A stretch of DNA of 64,000 nt from Dyella_D sp052115385. GTDB taxonomy: Bacteria > Pseudomonadota > Gammaproteobacteria > Xanthomonadales > Rhodanobacteraceae. The stretch spans positions 248,001 through 312,000 of the forward strand of contig NZ_JBFRGP010000002.1 of assembly GCF_052115385.1 (NCBI RefSeq), in the 5' to 3' direction. The position numbers and the translations under genes are program-made. Of this stretch, positions 33,531-46,300 are shown in pieces. Numbering within the stretch: the first letter of the stretch is position 1; each line of letters starts with the position of its first letter. The notes under the pieces were generated by a model. It ran no database searches and had not been told where the DNA came from. It was given only the letters and a program-made list of their open reading frames with translations.

Positions 33531-34280
33531 TCAACCGCCTTCGCCGGCAAACATCTGCGCCTCGACCCGAGGCCAGGTCGAAAACACCTGGATGACCCGT
33601 GCCTCGCCCTGACGGTTGACGATCGCTTGTGGCACGCCGCCAATGTTGATCAGTTTTTCCGGCCAGTCGGGCAGCTTGCCCGCATAAGCAAGCTTGCCGT
33701 CGGCGACCGAGAATACATAGGTCGGCCGATTGCCGTCGCGATCCTTGCCATGGGCTACGAACACCAGAGACCAGTCCTTACCGTCCACCGCCCTGGCGTG
33801 GCCAAGCTCCGCAGCAGTGAGATGGAGGCCGGCCGCTGCAGCTGCTGCGATGCCGGCATCTGCAGACATGGCCCCTCGCTCCAGCTCGTTCAGTTCGCGC
33901 CATGCCGCGTTAGCCGCCGGCTTGGCCGACACCAGGAAATAGGTGTCGGATGAGGACTTGATCGCCTCCTGCGGAACTTCCACTTGTATCGCCGAACCGT
34001 TCTCCATGGCCTTGGCGGAAAGGCAGGGACTGGAGCGGCCATTGATCCATATCTGCTTGCCGTGCGCGCAGGCCTCGACGAATGCGGCACGCGTCAGCGG
34101 CGTGACCTTGAACGAGCGTAGGACCAGATGGTCATGGACGATATTGCCGGAAAGCACCAGGAACGCGCCGTCGAAGCCGGAGTCGCCATCCATGTCGGCG
34201 GCATGCAGGCCGCAGGTGCTCATCATCAACCCCAGGGCGAGTACCCATCGCATCACCTGCCGCCTGACTGTACTTGTCAC
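33531..34280 (-). CDS. Secreted protein of unknown function
   Basis: A 249-residue exported protein with a signal peptide ending STCGLHA before ADMDGDSG. No known domain is recognised. The middle is helical and alanine-rich (GIAAAAAAGLHLTAAELGHA). The C-terminal half reads as beta-sheet, for example WSLVFVAHGKDRDGNRPTYV. The start is GTG at 34280 with AGAGGA upstream; an internal ATG at 34253 is possible. It begins 69 bases after the giant gene, separated by a hairpin. Confidence 0.65.
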   Translation of the reverse strand: MTSTVRRQVMRWVLALGLMMSTCGLHAADMDGDSGFDGAFLVLSGNIVHDHLVLRSFKVTPLTRAAFVEACAHGKQIWINGRSSPCLSAKAMENGSAIQVEVPQEAIKSSSDTYFLVSAKPAANAAWRELNELERGAMSADAGIAAAAAAGLHLTAAELGHARAVDGKDWSLVFVAHGKDRDGNRPTYVFSVADGKLAYAGKLPDWPEKLINIGGVPQAIVNRQGEARVIQVFSTWPRVEAQMFAGEGG

Positions 34281-34315
34281 GAAACGTTCCTCTGGAAAGC
34301 CTGATGGTAAGCAGC

Positions 34316-34343
34316 GAGGCCGCGGGTATGCACCCGCGGCCTC
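34316..34343 (-). terminator. Hairpin directly after the giant gene
   Basis: GAGGCCGCGGGT (34316-34327) and ACCCGCGGCCTC (34332-34343) form a perfect 12-bp, very GC-rich stem with a 4-base loop, six bases past the giant-gene stop. No T-tract follows, so it may be a pause or partial terminator with readthrough into the next same-strand gene. Confidence 0.65.
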
Positions 34344-34349
34344 CTTCGC

Positions 34350-37300
34350 TCAGTTCACTCGCTTGATCGACAGCCCGCTTTGCGCTGCGAGGTCGTCCGG
34401 CGCCAGCAGCGGATCCGCGAGCAGGGTGTTCCACCAGGCACTGCCGACGTTCTCCGCGTTGCCGATCGCCGATGTGCCATAGCCCTGCCAATCGATCGAC
34501 TGTGCCGTGTCGCTGGTGGTGCTGGCACGCAGGACCACGATATAGCCGCCGGTGTTGGCAGACCATCCATAGGTTTGCGCACTTGCGGCCACCATCACGC
34601 TTTGCCCGTTCCAGCAACCGCCGCTGGCCACCACGTTGAGGCTGACCGTCGCCGTGGCACTGAGCTTGCCATCGCTGACCGTGTACGAGAACCCGTCGGT
34701 GCCGGTATAGCCATGGGCCGGACGGTAGGTGTAGCTGCCGTCGTAGTTGCGCGTCAGCGTGCCATGCGATGCCTTGCCCAGGGTCAGCGTCAGGCAGTCG
34801 CCGTCCACGTCGCCGATCAGGCAGCCGAAGTCGATGCACACGCTGCCGTCCTTCTGCAGCTGGAAGCTGGCGTTGCGGGCGGTCGGCGCGTGGTTCACCG
34901 GCGCCACCGTGATGCACACCATCGCGGTGTTGGAATCGACCGTGCCGTCGTTGTCGCGGTAGCTGAAGCTGTCGGTGCCGTACCAGCCCTTATTTGGCGT
35001 GTAGGTGTAGCTGCCGTCCGGGTTGAGGCCGAGCGTGCCGTGGCAGGGGCCGCAGACGATGCGTGCGGTGAGCTTGTCGCCGTCCGCGTCGCTGTCGTTG
35101 GCGAGCAGGTCGATGCGCACCGGCGTGCCGGCATTGGTGGTGGCCTGGTCGTCGCGGGCGACGGGCGCGTGGTTCGGCGCCAGCACCGTGATGGTCACGG
35201 TGGCCGGGGCCGACTTCAGCTGGCCGTCGTCGGCGACGTACACGAATGTATCCATGCCCACGAAGCCCGCCTGCGCGGTGTAGCTGAAGCTGCCGTCCCA
35301 GTTGCGCGCCAGTGTGCCGTGCCTGGGCGTGGCGGTGACCGTGGCGTGCAGGCTGTCGCCGTCCACGTCGGTGTCGTTGGCGAGCACGTCGATGCGCGTG
35401 GCCTGGCCGGTGCGGGCGATGACCGCATCGTTATTGGCCACCGGTGCCTGGTTCACGTGCGCCACGCGGATCCACACCATCGCCGGATTGGAATCGAACT
35501 GGCCGTCGTTGGCGGCGTAGGTGAAGCCGTCCAGGCCGTACCAGTTCGCATCCGGCGTGTAGGTGTAGGTGCCGTTGGCGTTGAGCGCCAGGCTGCCATG
35601 GCTCGGGCCGCACAGGATGCGCGCGGTGAGCGGGTCGCCGTTGATGTCCCAGTCGTTGGCGACCGGATCGATCTTCACCGTGCTGTTCTCGTTGACGTAG
35701 GCCGCGTCGTCGAAGGCCAGCGGCGGCAGGTTCGGGCCCAGCACCGTGATGGTCACGGTGGCCAGGTTGGAATCCGCCTTGCCGTCATTGGCGACGTAGG
35801 TGAACGTGTCGGTGCCGGTGTAGCCGCAGTCGGCGGTGTAGCTGAAGCTGCCGTCGGCGTTGTGCACCACCGTGCCGTGTTTCGGCCCGTTGACCATGCG
35901 CGAGCCCAGCGCGTCGCCGTCGGCGTCCGTGTCGTTGGCAAGCACGCGGATGTTGGCGGTCTGGTTGTTGTGCACGCGCGCCGTGTCGTTCGCTGCCACC
36001 GGGGCCTGGTTGGCGGAAGCCACCACCAGGCGCACCGTTGCCACGTTGGACAGCGACTTGCCGTCGCTGGCCTGGTAGGTGAGCGTGTCGGTGCCGGTCC
36101 AGTTGCCGCTGGACACATAGTTCAGGCTGCCGTCCGCGTTGCGGGTAAGCGTGCCGTGCGCCGGACCGGACACGATCACCAGCGACAGTGGATCGCCATC
36201 GGCATCGGTGTCATTGGACAACGGATTGAAATTCAGCGGCAGGTTCTGCTTGCCGTCGAACGTATCGTCGTTGGCCACCGGCGCATGGTTGGTGGCACGC
36301 ACCGTGATGGTCACCGAGGCCAGCGCCGAATCGACCACGCCATCGTTGGCGACGTAGCTGAAGCTGTCGGTGCCGCTGAAGGCCGCGTTCGGCTTGTAGG
36401 TCAGCGTGCCATCCGCATTCACGGTAAGCGTGCCGTTGGCCGGCTGGCTGACGATGCGTGCGCTCAACCCTGCGTTGGCGGCGCGGCCGGAACCGGCGTT
36501 GACGCCCGTGCTGTTGTCGATGTCGCTGTCGTTGGCCAGCACGTCGATGGTCACCGGCACGCCCTGGTCGGTGGCGGCGGTGTCGTTCACCGCGACCGGC
36601 ACGTGATTTACCGGCGTCACCGTCAGCACGATGGTGGCCACGTTCGAATCGACCGTGCCGTCGTTCACCTTGTAGGTGAAGCTGTCGCCGCCGGCGTAGT
36701 ACGTGGTCGGCGTGTAGGTGTAGCTGCCATCGGCATTGCGTACCAGCGAGCCATGCGCCGGACCGCTGACGATCGCCACCGACAGCGGATCGCCGTCCAC
36801 GTCCTTGGCATGGCTGCGCGGATCGAGCGCGACGGCGCCGTCCTCGGCCACCGTGGCGCTGCCGTCCTGCGCCGTCGGTGCGTGATTCACCGGCGTCACG
36901 GTCAGGGTGATGGTGGCCACGTTGGAATCAGCGGTACCGTCGTTAACCTTGTAGCTGAAGCTGTCGCTGCCGCGGTACAGCGCATCCGGCACGTAGGTGA
37001 AGCTGCCATCCGCGTTCTGGGTGAGCGTGCCGTGCGCCGGGCCGGTGACGAGGATGGCGGTGAGTGCATCGCCATCGACGTCGTGGGCATCGCTGCGCGG
37101 GTCCAGCGTCAGGCTGCCGTCCTCCAGCAAGCTGGCGTTGGCATCGGCTGCGGTCGGCGCGTGGTTGATCGGCGTCACGGTCAGCTTCACCGTGGCGACG
37201 TTCGAATCCACCGCGCCGTCGTTCACCTTGTAGCTGAAGCTGTCGTCGCCGCGGTACAGCGCGTCCGGCACGTACTGGTAGCTGCCGTCGGCCAGGCGGG

Positions 37301-40300
37301 TGAGCGTGCCGTGCTGCGGGCCGCTGACGATCACCGTGGTCAGCGCATCGCCGTCGACATCGCTGGCGGCGTTGCGCGGATCGATCGCCAGCACGCCTTC
37401 CTCGGCCACCGTGGCGTTGATGTCGGCAACGGTGGGTGCGTGGTTCACCGGATCCATGGTGAAGGTCAGCGTCGCCACCGCCGAGCTCAGCTGCCCGTCG
37501 CTCAGCTGGTAGCTGAAGCTGTCGGTGCCGCGGTACAGCGCATCCGGCGTGTAGGTGAAGCTGCCGTCGGCGTTGAACTGCAGCGAGCCGTGCAGCGGGC
37601 CGTTGACCAGGGTTGCCGTCAGCGCGTCGCCGTCGACGTCGGTGCCGTAGCTCAGCACCTGGCCGCTGTAGGCCTGTTCCTCCGGCGTATGCAGCTGGGC
37701 GTTGACCGCGATCGGCGCGTGGTTGACGTGGATCACCACCAGGCTGACGGTGGCCACCGGGGAATCCGCGGTGCCGTCGTTGGCCACGTAGGTGAAGCTG
37801 TCGTCGCCGTAGAACAGCGCGCCCGGCGTGTAGGTGTAGGTGCCGTCAGCGTTCTGCGTCAGCGAGCCGTGCTGCGGCTGGTTGACGATGCGGTAGGTGA
37901 GCGTGTCGCCGTCCACGTCGGAGCCGAGCGGACGCAGGTCGATGATCGCATTGCCATCCTCTTGCAGCGTCACGTTGAGGTCGTTCGCACCCGGCGCATG
38001 GTTCACGTGCGCGATGGCGAGATCGACCGTGGCGAGGTTGGACTGCGCCTTACCGTTGTCGAGCAGGTAGGTGAAGCTGTCGTTGCCGTAGTACAGCGCG
38101 TCGGGCACGTAGGTGAAGCTGCCGTCGGCGTTGAAGGTGAGCGTGCCGTGTGCGGGCCCGGTGACCACGGTGGGCGTGGCGCCGGTGGCGTTGACGTCGT
38201 TGCCCGTCACGTTGAAGTTGACGGCGCTGTCCTCCTGGTCCTGCACCAGGTCGTCGTTGGCCTGCGGCAGGCCCATCAGGGCCACGTCGCTGACGGTGAC
38301 GTGGCTGCCGGCGGGGCCGAAGCCGATCAGATCGAACGACAGGTTCACTGCGGTGCCGGCGGCGATGCCGCGCAGGTCGACCAGGTAGGTGCGGCTGCCG
38401 TCGGCGTTGGTGACGTAGCTGACGCCCTGGCCGAGATACGCCGTGCCGTCGCCCTGCAGGTTGAGCATCGATGCGGTGTGGCTCAGGCCGATCGCGCCGC
38501 CGAGCGAGGCGCCCGTGGCCGCATCGAGCAGGGCGGCTTCGAAGGCGTCTTCGGGCATGTCGCCGGGATTCTGCAGGGCGATGCCGCTGACGGTGAAGCG
38601 CAGGAAGGCGTTGTCCGCAGTGACCACGAAGGCCTGGTTGATGCGGGACTGAGTGGTACCGCTCTCGTAGAGAGTGGCCTGGCCGGTGCCGACCGACACA
38701 TTGCCGCTCGCGGTCCAGTCGGACGAATCGGTGAACTGCCCGTTGCCCAGTGTGGCGTAGACGACGGGCTGCTGGCCCGCCTGGGGAACGGACGAAGCCG
38801 CTGCGCCGCCAGTACCGGGGGCAACTTGCTGGGTGCCGTTGACGGTTGCCTGCAGGGCGGCGGCCGCTGCCGCCTGCTTGGCGATCAGTGCCTGGATCGC
38901 CTGCAGCGACAAGCCGGCCGGGAGACGGCGCACGCCGGGTTGCAGCGTGGTCGACATGATGTCGTCCGCCGCATCGGATACGTCGCTCAGGCCGAGTAGG
39001 TGGCCGTACTCGTGCAGCACCACGGTCAACAGGTCGTACTTGCCTACGGCAGCGCTGCCGGGCCTGGCGACCCACACGCCCGGATCGGAAGTCGGCAGGA
39101 AGTCGTCGTTGTTGCCTATGTCGGTGTAATACCAGCCTACGTTAGCCGCGGTCGGATCGATGCTGATGGCATGCTCGATCGTCTGGCCGAGGAGGCCGCC
39201 CTGCAATGGCGCGACCTCGCTCTGCGACTGCGCGGCGGCGCTGGCCAAGGCGGTGCCACCCACGCCCCACAGTTGCGAGGCCGAGCCGAGGATCTGCGTG
39301 ATGTCGTGCTGCAGCTGGTCGGCGTCGATGCCGACCGTTGCGCCGGAGCCATCGGGCTGTCCGATCGTGCCCGCTTCCTGATGGCCGCCCCAGGTCGCCG
39401 TGAATGCCTTCGCCGCGGGCGGGGAGGTGGTGACGTGGAAGTGGTTGTAATGGCTTTCCGTCACGCGCACAAAATCGCTGCCCAGGCCGAGCGTGGCAAC
39501 CAGCTCATTGATGCCGATCTTGATGTCGGCGAACTGGTTGAGCGTTTCGCCGATGAACATGAAGTCCAGAAGGCCCGAGAAGAGCGAGGACTTCATGGCC
39601 TCGTTGACCATCGGAATGGCGTTGTAAAGGAAGTTGTTGCTGGACGACAGCAGCATCAGCGAGGCGATGTCATTCCACATGGCCTGCTTGTCTGCGTTTA
39701 CTCGCGCATTGCTCGACCACGTCACGCCGTTCCAGTACGTAATGATCTGCTGGACCGTGGGTTTGATGACATGGCCCTGGGCGTCGTGCTGCACCGGCAT
39801 GTCCTGCACATTGGCATTGGTGTATGCGCCAGGATGGGCGTGAGCCGAAACAGAAATGGCCTTGATGTCCTCGGCCATGCCCACGTCAAAGGCCATGCCT
39901 ACGTCGTGGCTGCCGTGCGCTGCGGGCGTATGGAAGTAATTGGAATCGGCTACGCCGTTGTAATAGAGCTGCGGATTGATCTGCATTCCCGCATTCGTCT
40001 GCGCCTGGGCCGTTTTGTGCCACGCCAGCATGTCGTCGCGGATCCAGCTGGTGCCGAAATGCTCGAGATTGTCCTCGCGCTCGTCGGTCATCCAGCTGGT
40101 GCCGGCGCTGTCCCGGGCGCGGCCAGTTGTCGGGCTGTTTACATCGTAGGAGCCGCCCAGCGAAGTCCAGATGTCCATCCAGTGCGGAGCGTTCCACGCG
40201 TTGAGATAGCTGAAGAAGTGGCTGTCGGACGCGCCGATGGAGAAATTAGTCAGATAGGCATGAAGCTCTCCACGCGCATGCGCACCACCGGCCCTGTCCC

Positions 40301-43300
40301 GCCCATGGTGATTGTCGAGATGGGCGGCCGTATCGCCGTTGTAATTGACGACCTTGTCGAACAGATTGAGCGCTTCGACAAACTGCGTGGTCCATTTGCC
40401 GTTGACCGCAAACTCGTAGGATTTGACTTCCTGCAGATTGCGGTCGCCCTGGCCGTCCGGTGCGTTGCCTTCGCCGTAGGCGGGGAAGCCAAGATACTTC
40501 AGCCGCTGTTGCACCCGCCACAGCATCAGCGGTGAGCTGTTGCGGTCGAGCGTCGAGCTGGCTGAGGTATCGAACGCCGAATAGCCCGGGTTGCCAGTGC
40601 TGCGGTCGCCGAAGATATCGCTCTGCGTCGCCTGGCCATTGGTGTTGGTCGGGTCGTCGTAGTCGTTGATGTTGACGTTGAGGCAGAACGTCCGCTGCGC
40701 GCCGTTCACGGTCACGGTAAACATCAGCGAGATGGTCTTCGCCGGAAGCTTCTGGCCGAGGCGCAGGATGTTCTGCACTTCGCTGTCGGTGATCTGCGGC
40801 GCAATGAACAGCACGCCTGAATCGGCGAAATGCCACTTGCCGTCCGCATCCGCGCTGCCGCTGTCGATGATCGCCGTGGAGGCCAGCGCATTGGCAGGGT
40901 TCAACTGTGCGGGGTCGGTGACGAGCATGCCGTTGAGCGGCGCGCTCATCAACTGGAAGTTACCCAGCGTAGCGCCGTTGCCGACCACGCCATGCACCAG
41001 CGCGCTGAGGTCGAAGCGGCCCAGATCGCCATAGCGCACGGGAACGTTGGTGATGCCCTGCAGCGAATTGCTCTGCAGCGCGTTGCCGTCGATCTTGATG
41101 TTGACGATGTTGTCGGTGGCGACGCCGAAGGTACCGCCGCTGTTGTCATAGCGCACCGGCGGCACGCTCACGGGAGCGCTGCGCGCCGGGCTGTCGCGAT
41201 CCACCGGTACGTAGGGTGCGCTCTGGTTGGCAAAGCTGTGGGCGAGGGCTGCCGTGGTCAGGTTGTGTACGTCCCACACCAGCATGCCGAACGAGATCGG
41301 ATCGGTGATGGTCACGCCCGAATCCATGAAGTTCGCGAACAGCTGCTTGCCGTCGGCGCTCATGGTCAGCTTGTCCAGCGACAGGCCCGGAATGGCCGTC
41401 GTCGAACCCAGGAAGATCGGGTTGGCCGAGAACGGATTCTGGATGATGGAGATCTTGCCGGAGGCCGGGATGAGCTGATAGTTCGGCAGGTCCAGCGTGA
41501 TGCCGCCGGGCATCTGGATGAACGAATCCGATTCCGAGCTGGATGGCAGATCGTAGTCGGCGATGAAGGCGAACTGCCCGTCCGGCGTGACGGCCACGCC
41601 CGACGGGCGATGCACGATGACATCGAAGGCGCCGTTCGCGGTGCTGCCGGACGGCGTAAGCGGCAGTGTGGTCGCTGAGGGCTCGCCGTTGAAGTTGCCG
41701 GTCTTCGGATCCAGCGCCAGCTTGATCGACTGCGCGCCGCTGGTGCCGCCGTTGAGATCGCTCATCACGAACGTGCCGGGCGTGCTGCCGGCGGTGATGT
41801 ACAGCGGGGCATAGCTATGCGTCAGGCTGGCGCTGCCCAGGACTCTGGAGCTGCCTACGGTCACCGCGCCGCGGTAGTGGCCGGTCGCCGGATCCACCGT
41901 GAGGTTCACATTGTCGGTGAACGAGTTGAGGTCCAGGAAGAACGCATTGCCTACCGAGGTCACGCGCCGCGCCGAAGCTATGAAGACCTGGCCTCTGGGC
42001 GCGGTCGCGCCCAGGTAGCGGCCTCCGCTGATGGCGATGTCGTAGATGCCGCCGGGATCGCTCGCTGCGTCGATGCCCAGCGTATCGGGCAGGGCGATCT
42101 GCTCGATCAGGCTCAGTGGCTGGAACACCTGGGTCTGCGGCTGGTTCTGCGCGTTGGTGTAGGCGTACTTGTACGCATCGATATTGATGCGCCACAGGCC
42201 GTTGGCGGTAACGCCGTTGTTGTAGGTGCCGCCCACCGATACGTACAGCCAGCCCTGGTTGATGACCAGCGCCGAGATATCGCCGGTGCAGCCCGGAATC
42301 TGGATCGGCGGGAACGCCGCCTGCGACAGCGTATCGATCACATAGATGCTGCCGCTGCGGCCGGCGATGAAAGCGGTGCCGCCGTTCGCGCTGATCGCGA
42401 TCTGGTTGCTCTTGAAGCCGCCGATCGGCGCCGGAGCGTTGTTGGCGATCGGGCGCAGGTCGAGCTGGCCCAGCCTGGTCAGCTGGGTCGGGTCGACGAC
42501 CTGCGAACCGGACGTGGACGGGCCCTTGTAGAAGTACACCTTCGAGTTGTCGGTCGTGATCACCACGTTGTTCACCGGCATGGCGATGGCGCCGCTGACG
42601 GTGACGCGCGGATCGGGACCGCTGTGCGCGGCGGTGGCGTCCTGCCGGACTATGCGCAACTGCTCCAGCGACAGCGCGATATGGCCGGCGAGATTGGCTG
42701 GCAAGACGATGGTGAGCGTGTCCAGCCCGTTCGCTGACTGCACCTGGCCGGCGGGCAGCGCCCATGCGTAGTTGCCCACGCCATTGCCCTGGCCCGGCTG
42801 GGCGTTGAGGTATTGCGTATCCCAGGTCGCGTCGGTGCCCAGCGGACTTAGCCATGCATAGAGCTGCCCGTTGGGGCTGCGCGATGCCAGGTTGTAGCCG
42901 GTGATGACCAGGGTGGTCTGCCCCGGTGCGGTATTGCTCAGGCTCAGAGAGGCGATCGTGGGCGCCTGTTGCACCGGCGTGACCGGCGGCGCGGGAATCT
43001 GCGGCAGGTCAGTGCTGTACCTGCCGGTGGCCTGGTCGACGGGGATCTGCGTCTTGTAAGTGGCGCCGTAGGTGTAGCTCATCACATATATCGGCAGCAG
43101 CGGATCCACTGCGCGCAGCATGCTGTTCCAGACGGCGCTGGACAGGTCCGCACCCGGCGACCAGATGTCGTAGCCGATGCCCACATTGGTGGCCTTCAGC
43201 GCACCCGTGCTCGGATCGCGCTTCACCGCACTGGCCACCAGGAAGGTGCCCGAGCCGGTGATGCCGGGGAATGGTGGCGAGGCGGTGCGCGCGACGCCGC

Positions 43301-46300
43301 TGGCATCGACGAAGCCGTTGTCGACGATCCACCAGGTGTCGTGCACCACGCCGAGTTCGTCGGTAATGGTGCCGCGCTCCAGGAAGAACACCTGGTCGCC
43401 TACCTGCAGGTTGTCGTCCAGGGTAACCGGCACGGCGAACTGGATCGGCTCGGAGGTGTTCTGCGTGCCCAGGTTCAGCTGGAACGCGGCGAGCGTGCGC
43501 ACCTGATCGGCCGGCGGCGCGTTCATGCCGGCGACGCTGGCGACATCGGTGAGGGCGACATCCTGGATCGCCACGTTGGTGTCGGTACCCAGGGCACCTG
43601 AGCCGAACATGGCCACCACGCCGCTGTTGGTCGACACGGCGCCACCATCGGCGCCACTGATCTCGACGCCTGCGGCGGTGCTGGCCTGCGCGGCGTCCAC
43701 GTGGAGGTCGACGTTGAACTGGCCGACCACCTGTTCGTAGACGTTGCCGTCGGCATCCACCTCGCTCTTGAGATGGATGACATAGATGACTACATGCCCC
43801 GGCTTGAGCGCGGTGACCACACCGGTGGCGGAGACCGTCGCGATGCTCGCGTCCGAACTGAAATAGAGCGTGCCGTCGTGAGCATCCTGATGCGCCTGCG
43901 ATACGTCGACCATGTTGCCGTCGTCGCCGGGAATGCTCACATGCAGCTGGCGCGACGCGCCGGGTGTGAGCGTGACGGTGCCCGGGTAGACCTCAGGCTC
44001 CAGCCCCAGATCTTCTTGCGGGCTCTCGGCGTCGGCATCGTCGGAGGTATCCGGCGGTAGAGCCTGGGCGGCGTTCACCACCTGGTAGGCAGAGACGACA
44101 TGGCCGTCCGCGCCGGTCCAGCTCACCACCACCAGGGCCGGGCCCTCCGACTTGGCGATGACGATGCCGCGCGCATGGTCGATCTGGATCGGTGTGCCTT
44201 GTGCGCCGATGCCGCTGAGGTCGCCCGCCTGGATGGAGAAGTACGACGGCGATGCCGATACGTCGACGCCGGTCTGGTCGGCGAAGTCCGCGGTGATGTG
44301 CAAGGTCGCGCTCTGGCCGGCCTGCAGGCCGGGCACCGGGTCGACGTGGATGGCCAGCAGCGGCGCGCCGCTGACCTGGATCGGCAAGGTGATCGGTGCG
44401 CTGCTGGCGTAGCCGTCGTCGGCCACTAGCACCACGCTGGCGCCGCCGGTATAGCCCGGATCGGGCATGAACAGCAGCGAGCGGCCGTCTTCGCTGAGCG
44501 TGGCGGTGCCGTGCGTGGCCGAGAGGATGCGCCAGAACACGTCGTCGCCATCGTTGTCGACGGCCAGCGACGAGAGCGGCACGCTGATGCCGAGTCCGGC
44601 GTGAGTGAGCGGAGGCGTTGCCGGCAGCGCTTGCGCGACCGGCGGCAGGTTGGCGCTCCAGCCGTAGTTGGCGTAGAGCAGCTGGCGATCGGAGGTGCCG
44701 ACCTGGCCGTCACCGTCGAGATCACCGGCGGGCAGTCCGCCGCTGGCGTCTTGATTCCATAGTGCCGTATCGGCGCCGTCCACGTGGCCATCGCGATTGA
44801 GGTCACCGGCGATACCGATCGTCACACTTGCGCTGCCCTGGCCGATGAGCCGGATCAGCTTCAGGCCGGCCGCGTCGATCCGTACCAGGAAGGTGTGGAC
44901 GCCGTTGACCAGGGTGGTGCCGAGGATCTCGCCGCCCACCACGTCCAGGCCGGCCTGCGGGTCGCTGAACTGCGCACTGATCGCGACGATCAGCACGCCC
45001 TGCGCACCGGGCGATTTGATGGTGGAGGCCAGTTCGCTGTCACGGATCTGGAACGCGATCGACGTCGGCTGCGTCGCGGACAGGGTGCCCGACCACTGAT
45101 TGGCGGTGCTGTTGCCCAGCCAGCCGGCGGCGGTGCCGAGGTTGGCCACCGGCACGTCGGCGTAGGGCTGGCCGGACGAGCCGTAGCCATACGGGGTGCC
45201 CTGGCTCGCGCTGTCGAGCGCGCGCGCCAGCACCAGGCGGCCAGCGCTGTCGTAGCGATAGATGATGGTGCGGCTCACATCCGCGGACAGTGGTCCGCCG
45301 ATGCTGACCACGCGGCCCGCGCTGTCGCGGATCACGCTCACGCGTGCGCTGCCGCCGACTAGCGCGACGCCGGCATCGGAGACCAGCCACTGCACGCCGT
45401 CGGCGAAGGCGACAGCGGTGAGATGGCCTTGCGCATCGAGCGAGTAATGGGTGCCGTCCGGCGCCGTCAGCACGTAGCCGGCCGGTTGCCACGGCAGGCC
45501 GGTGATCTGGTCATACAGGTGCGAGCCCAGGCGTTGCAGGTGCGCGGCATGGGTCGCCTCCAGCGTCCAGCCCTGATCGGTGCCGAAGCTCGCGTGGTAT
45601 TCCACCGGCGCGGCGGGATCGGAACCCAGCCGGATCGCTTCGGCGTTGAGGGTGAAGCCGAGGTTGCGGATCGCCGGCAGCGCGGCCGAGAGATTGTCGG
45701 GCATGCTCAGCCAGACCCTGGCGCCGATACCCCAGGCGGCGGTGGCGCCGCTGGCCGTGGTGGCGGACTGGTCGCTGATCAGGCTGGTATCGAACCCGCC
45801 CAGGCTCCAGTTGCCGATGTCGCCGCCGAGGCCATCGCCGAACTGGCGATTGATGGTCAGGCCGTGTCCGCCAAGCACGTAGGTGACGTCGGTGGCCTGG
45901 CTGCCGAGCGGGCTCTTGTCCGCCGTGTCGACGACGAAGCGTGCGTCGATTTCGCTGGTGCGGCCGCTGAGATCCCAGGCGCTGAGGCGCACCTGGTACA
46001 CGCCGTTGCGCAGCAGTGCCGGATCGAGCGAAGCCAGCTCGAACGACTGCTGCGTCGCCTGAGCGGCCAGGTCCTGGCTGGCAATGGTGCGCCAGGCGCT
46101 GCTTCCGAGCGGAGCGATTTCCAGCTTGTAGCCCATCAGCTGCAGGTCCTGCACGGAAGCTTGCAGCAGCGTGGGCAGCGAGATAGCGGCCGGCTGGCCG
46201 GTGATGGCGCCGGTCGCCAGCGCACCCTGCCACGCCAATACCGGCGCCGCGGTGTCTGCCGGGTCGCGCACGCGCAGGACGCTGTCCTGGGTGCGGGTGA

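Noticed and set aside
34380..38999. A 1,539-codon plus-strand open frame
   Set aside because: Same kind of antisense shadow, over the tandem-95 array; its apparent repeats merely mirror the real repeats.
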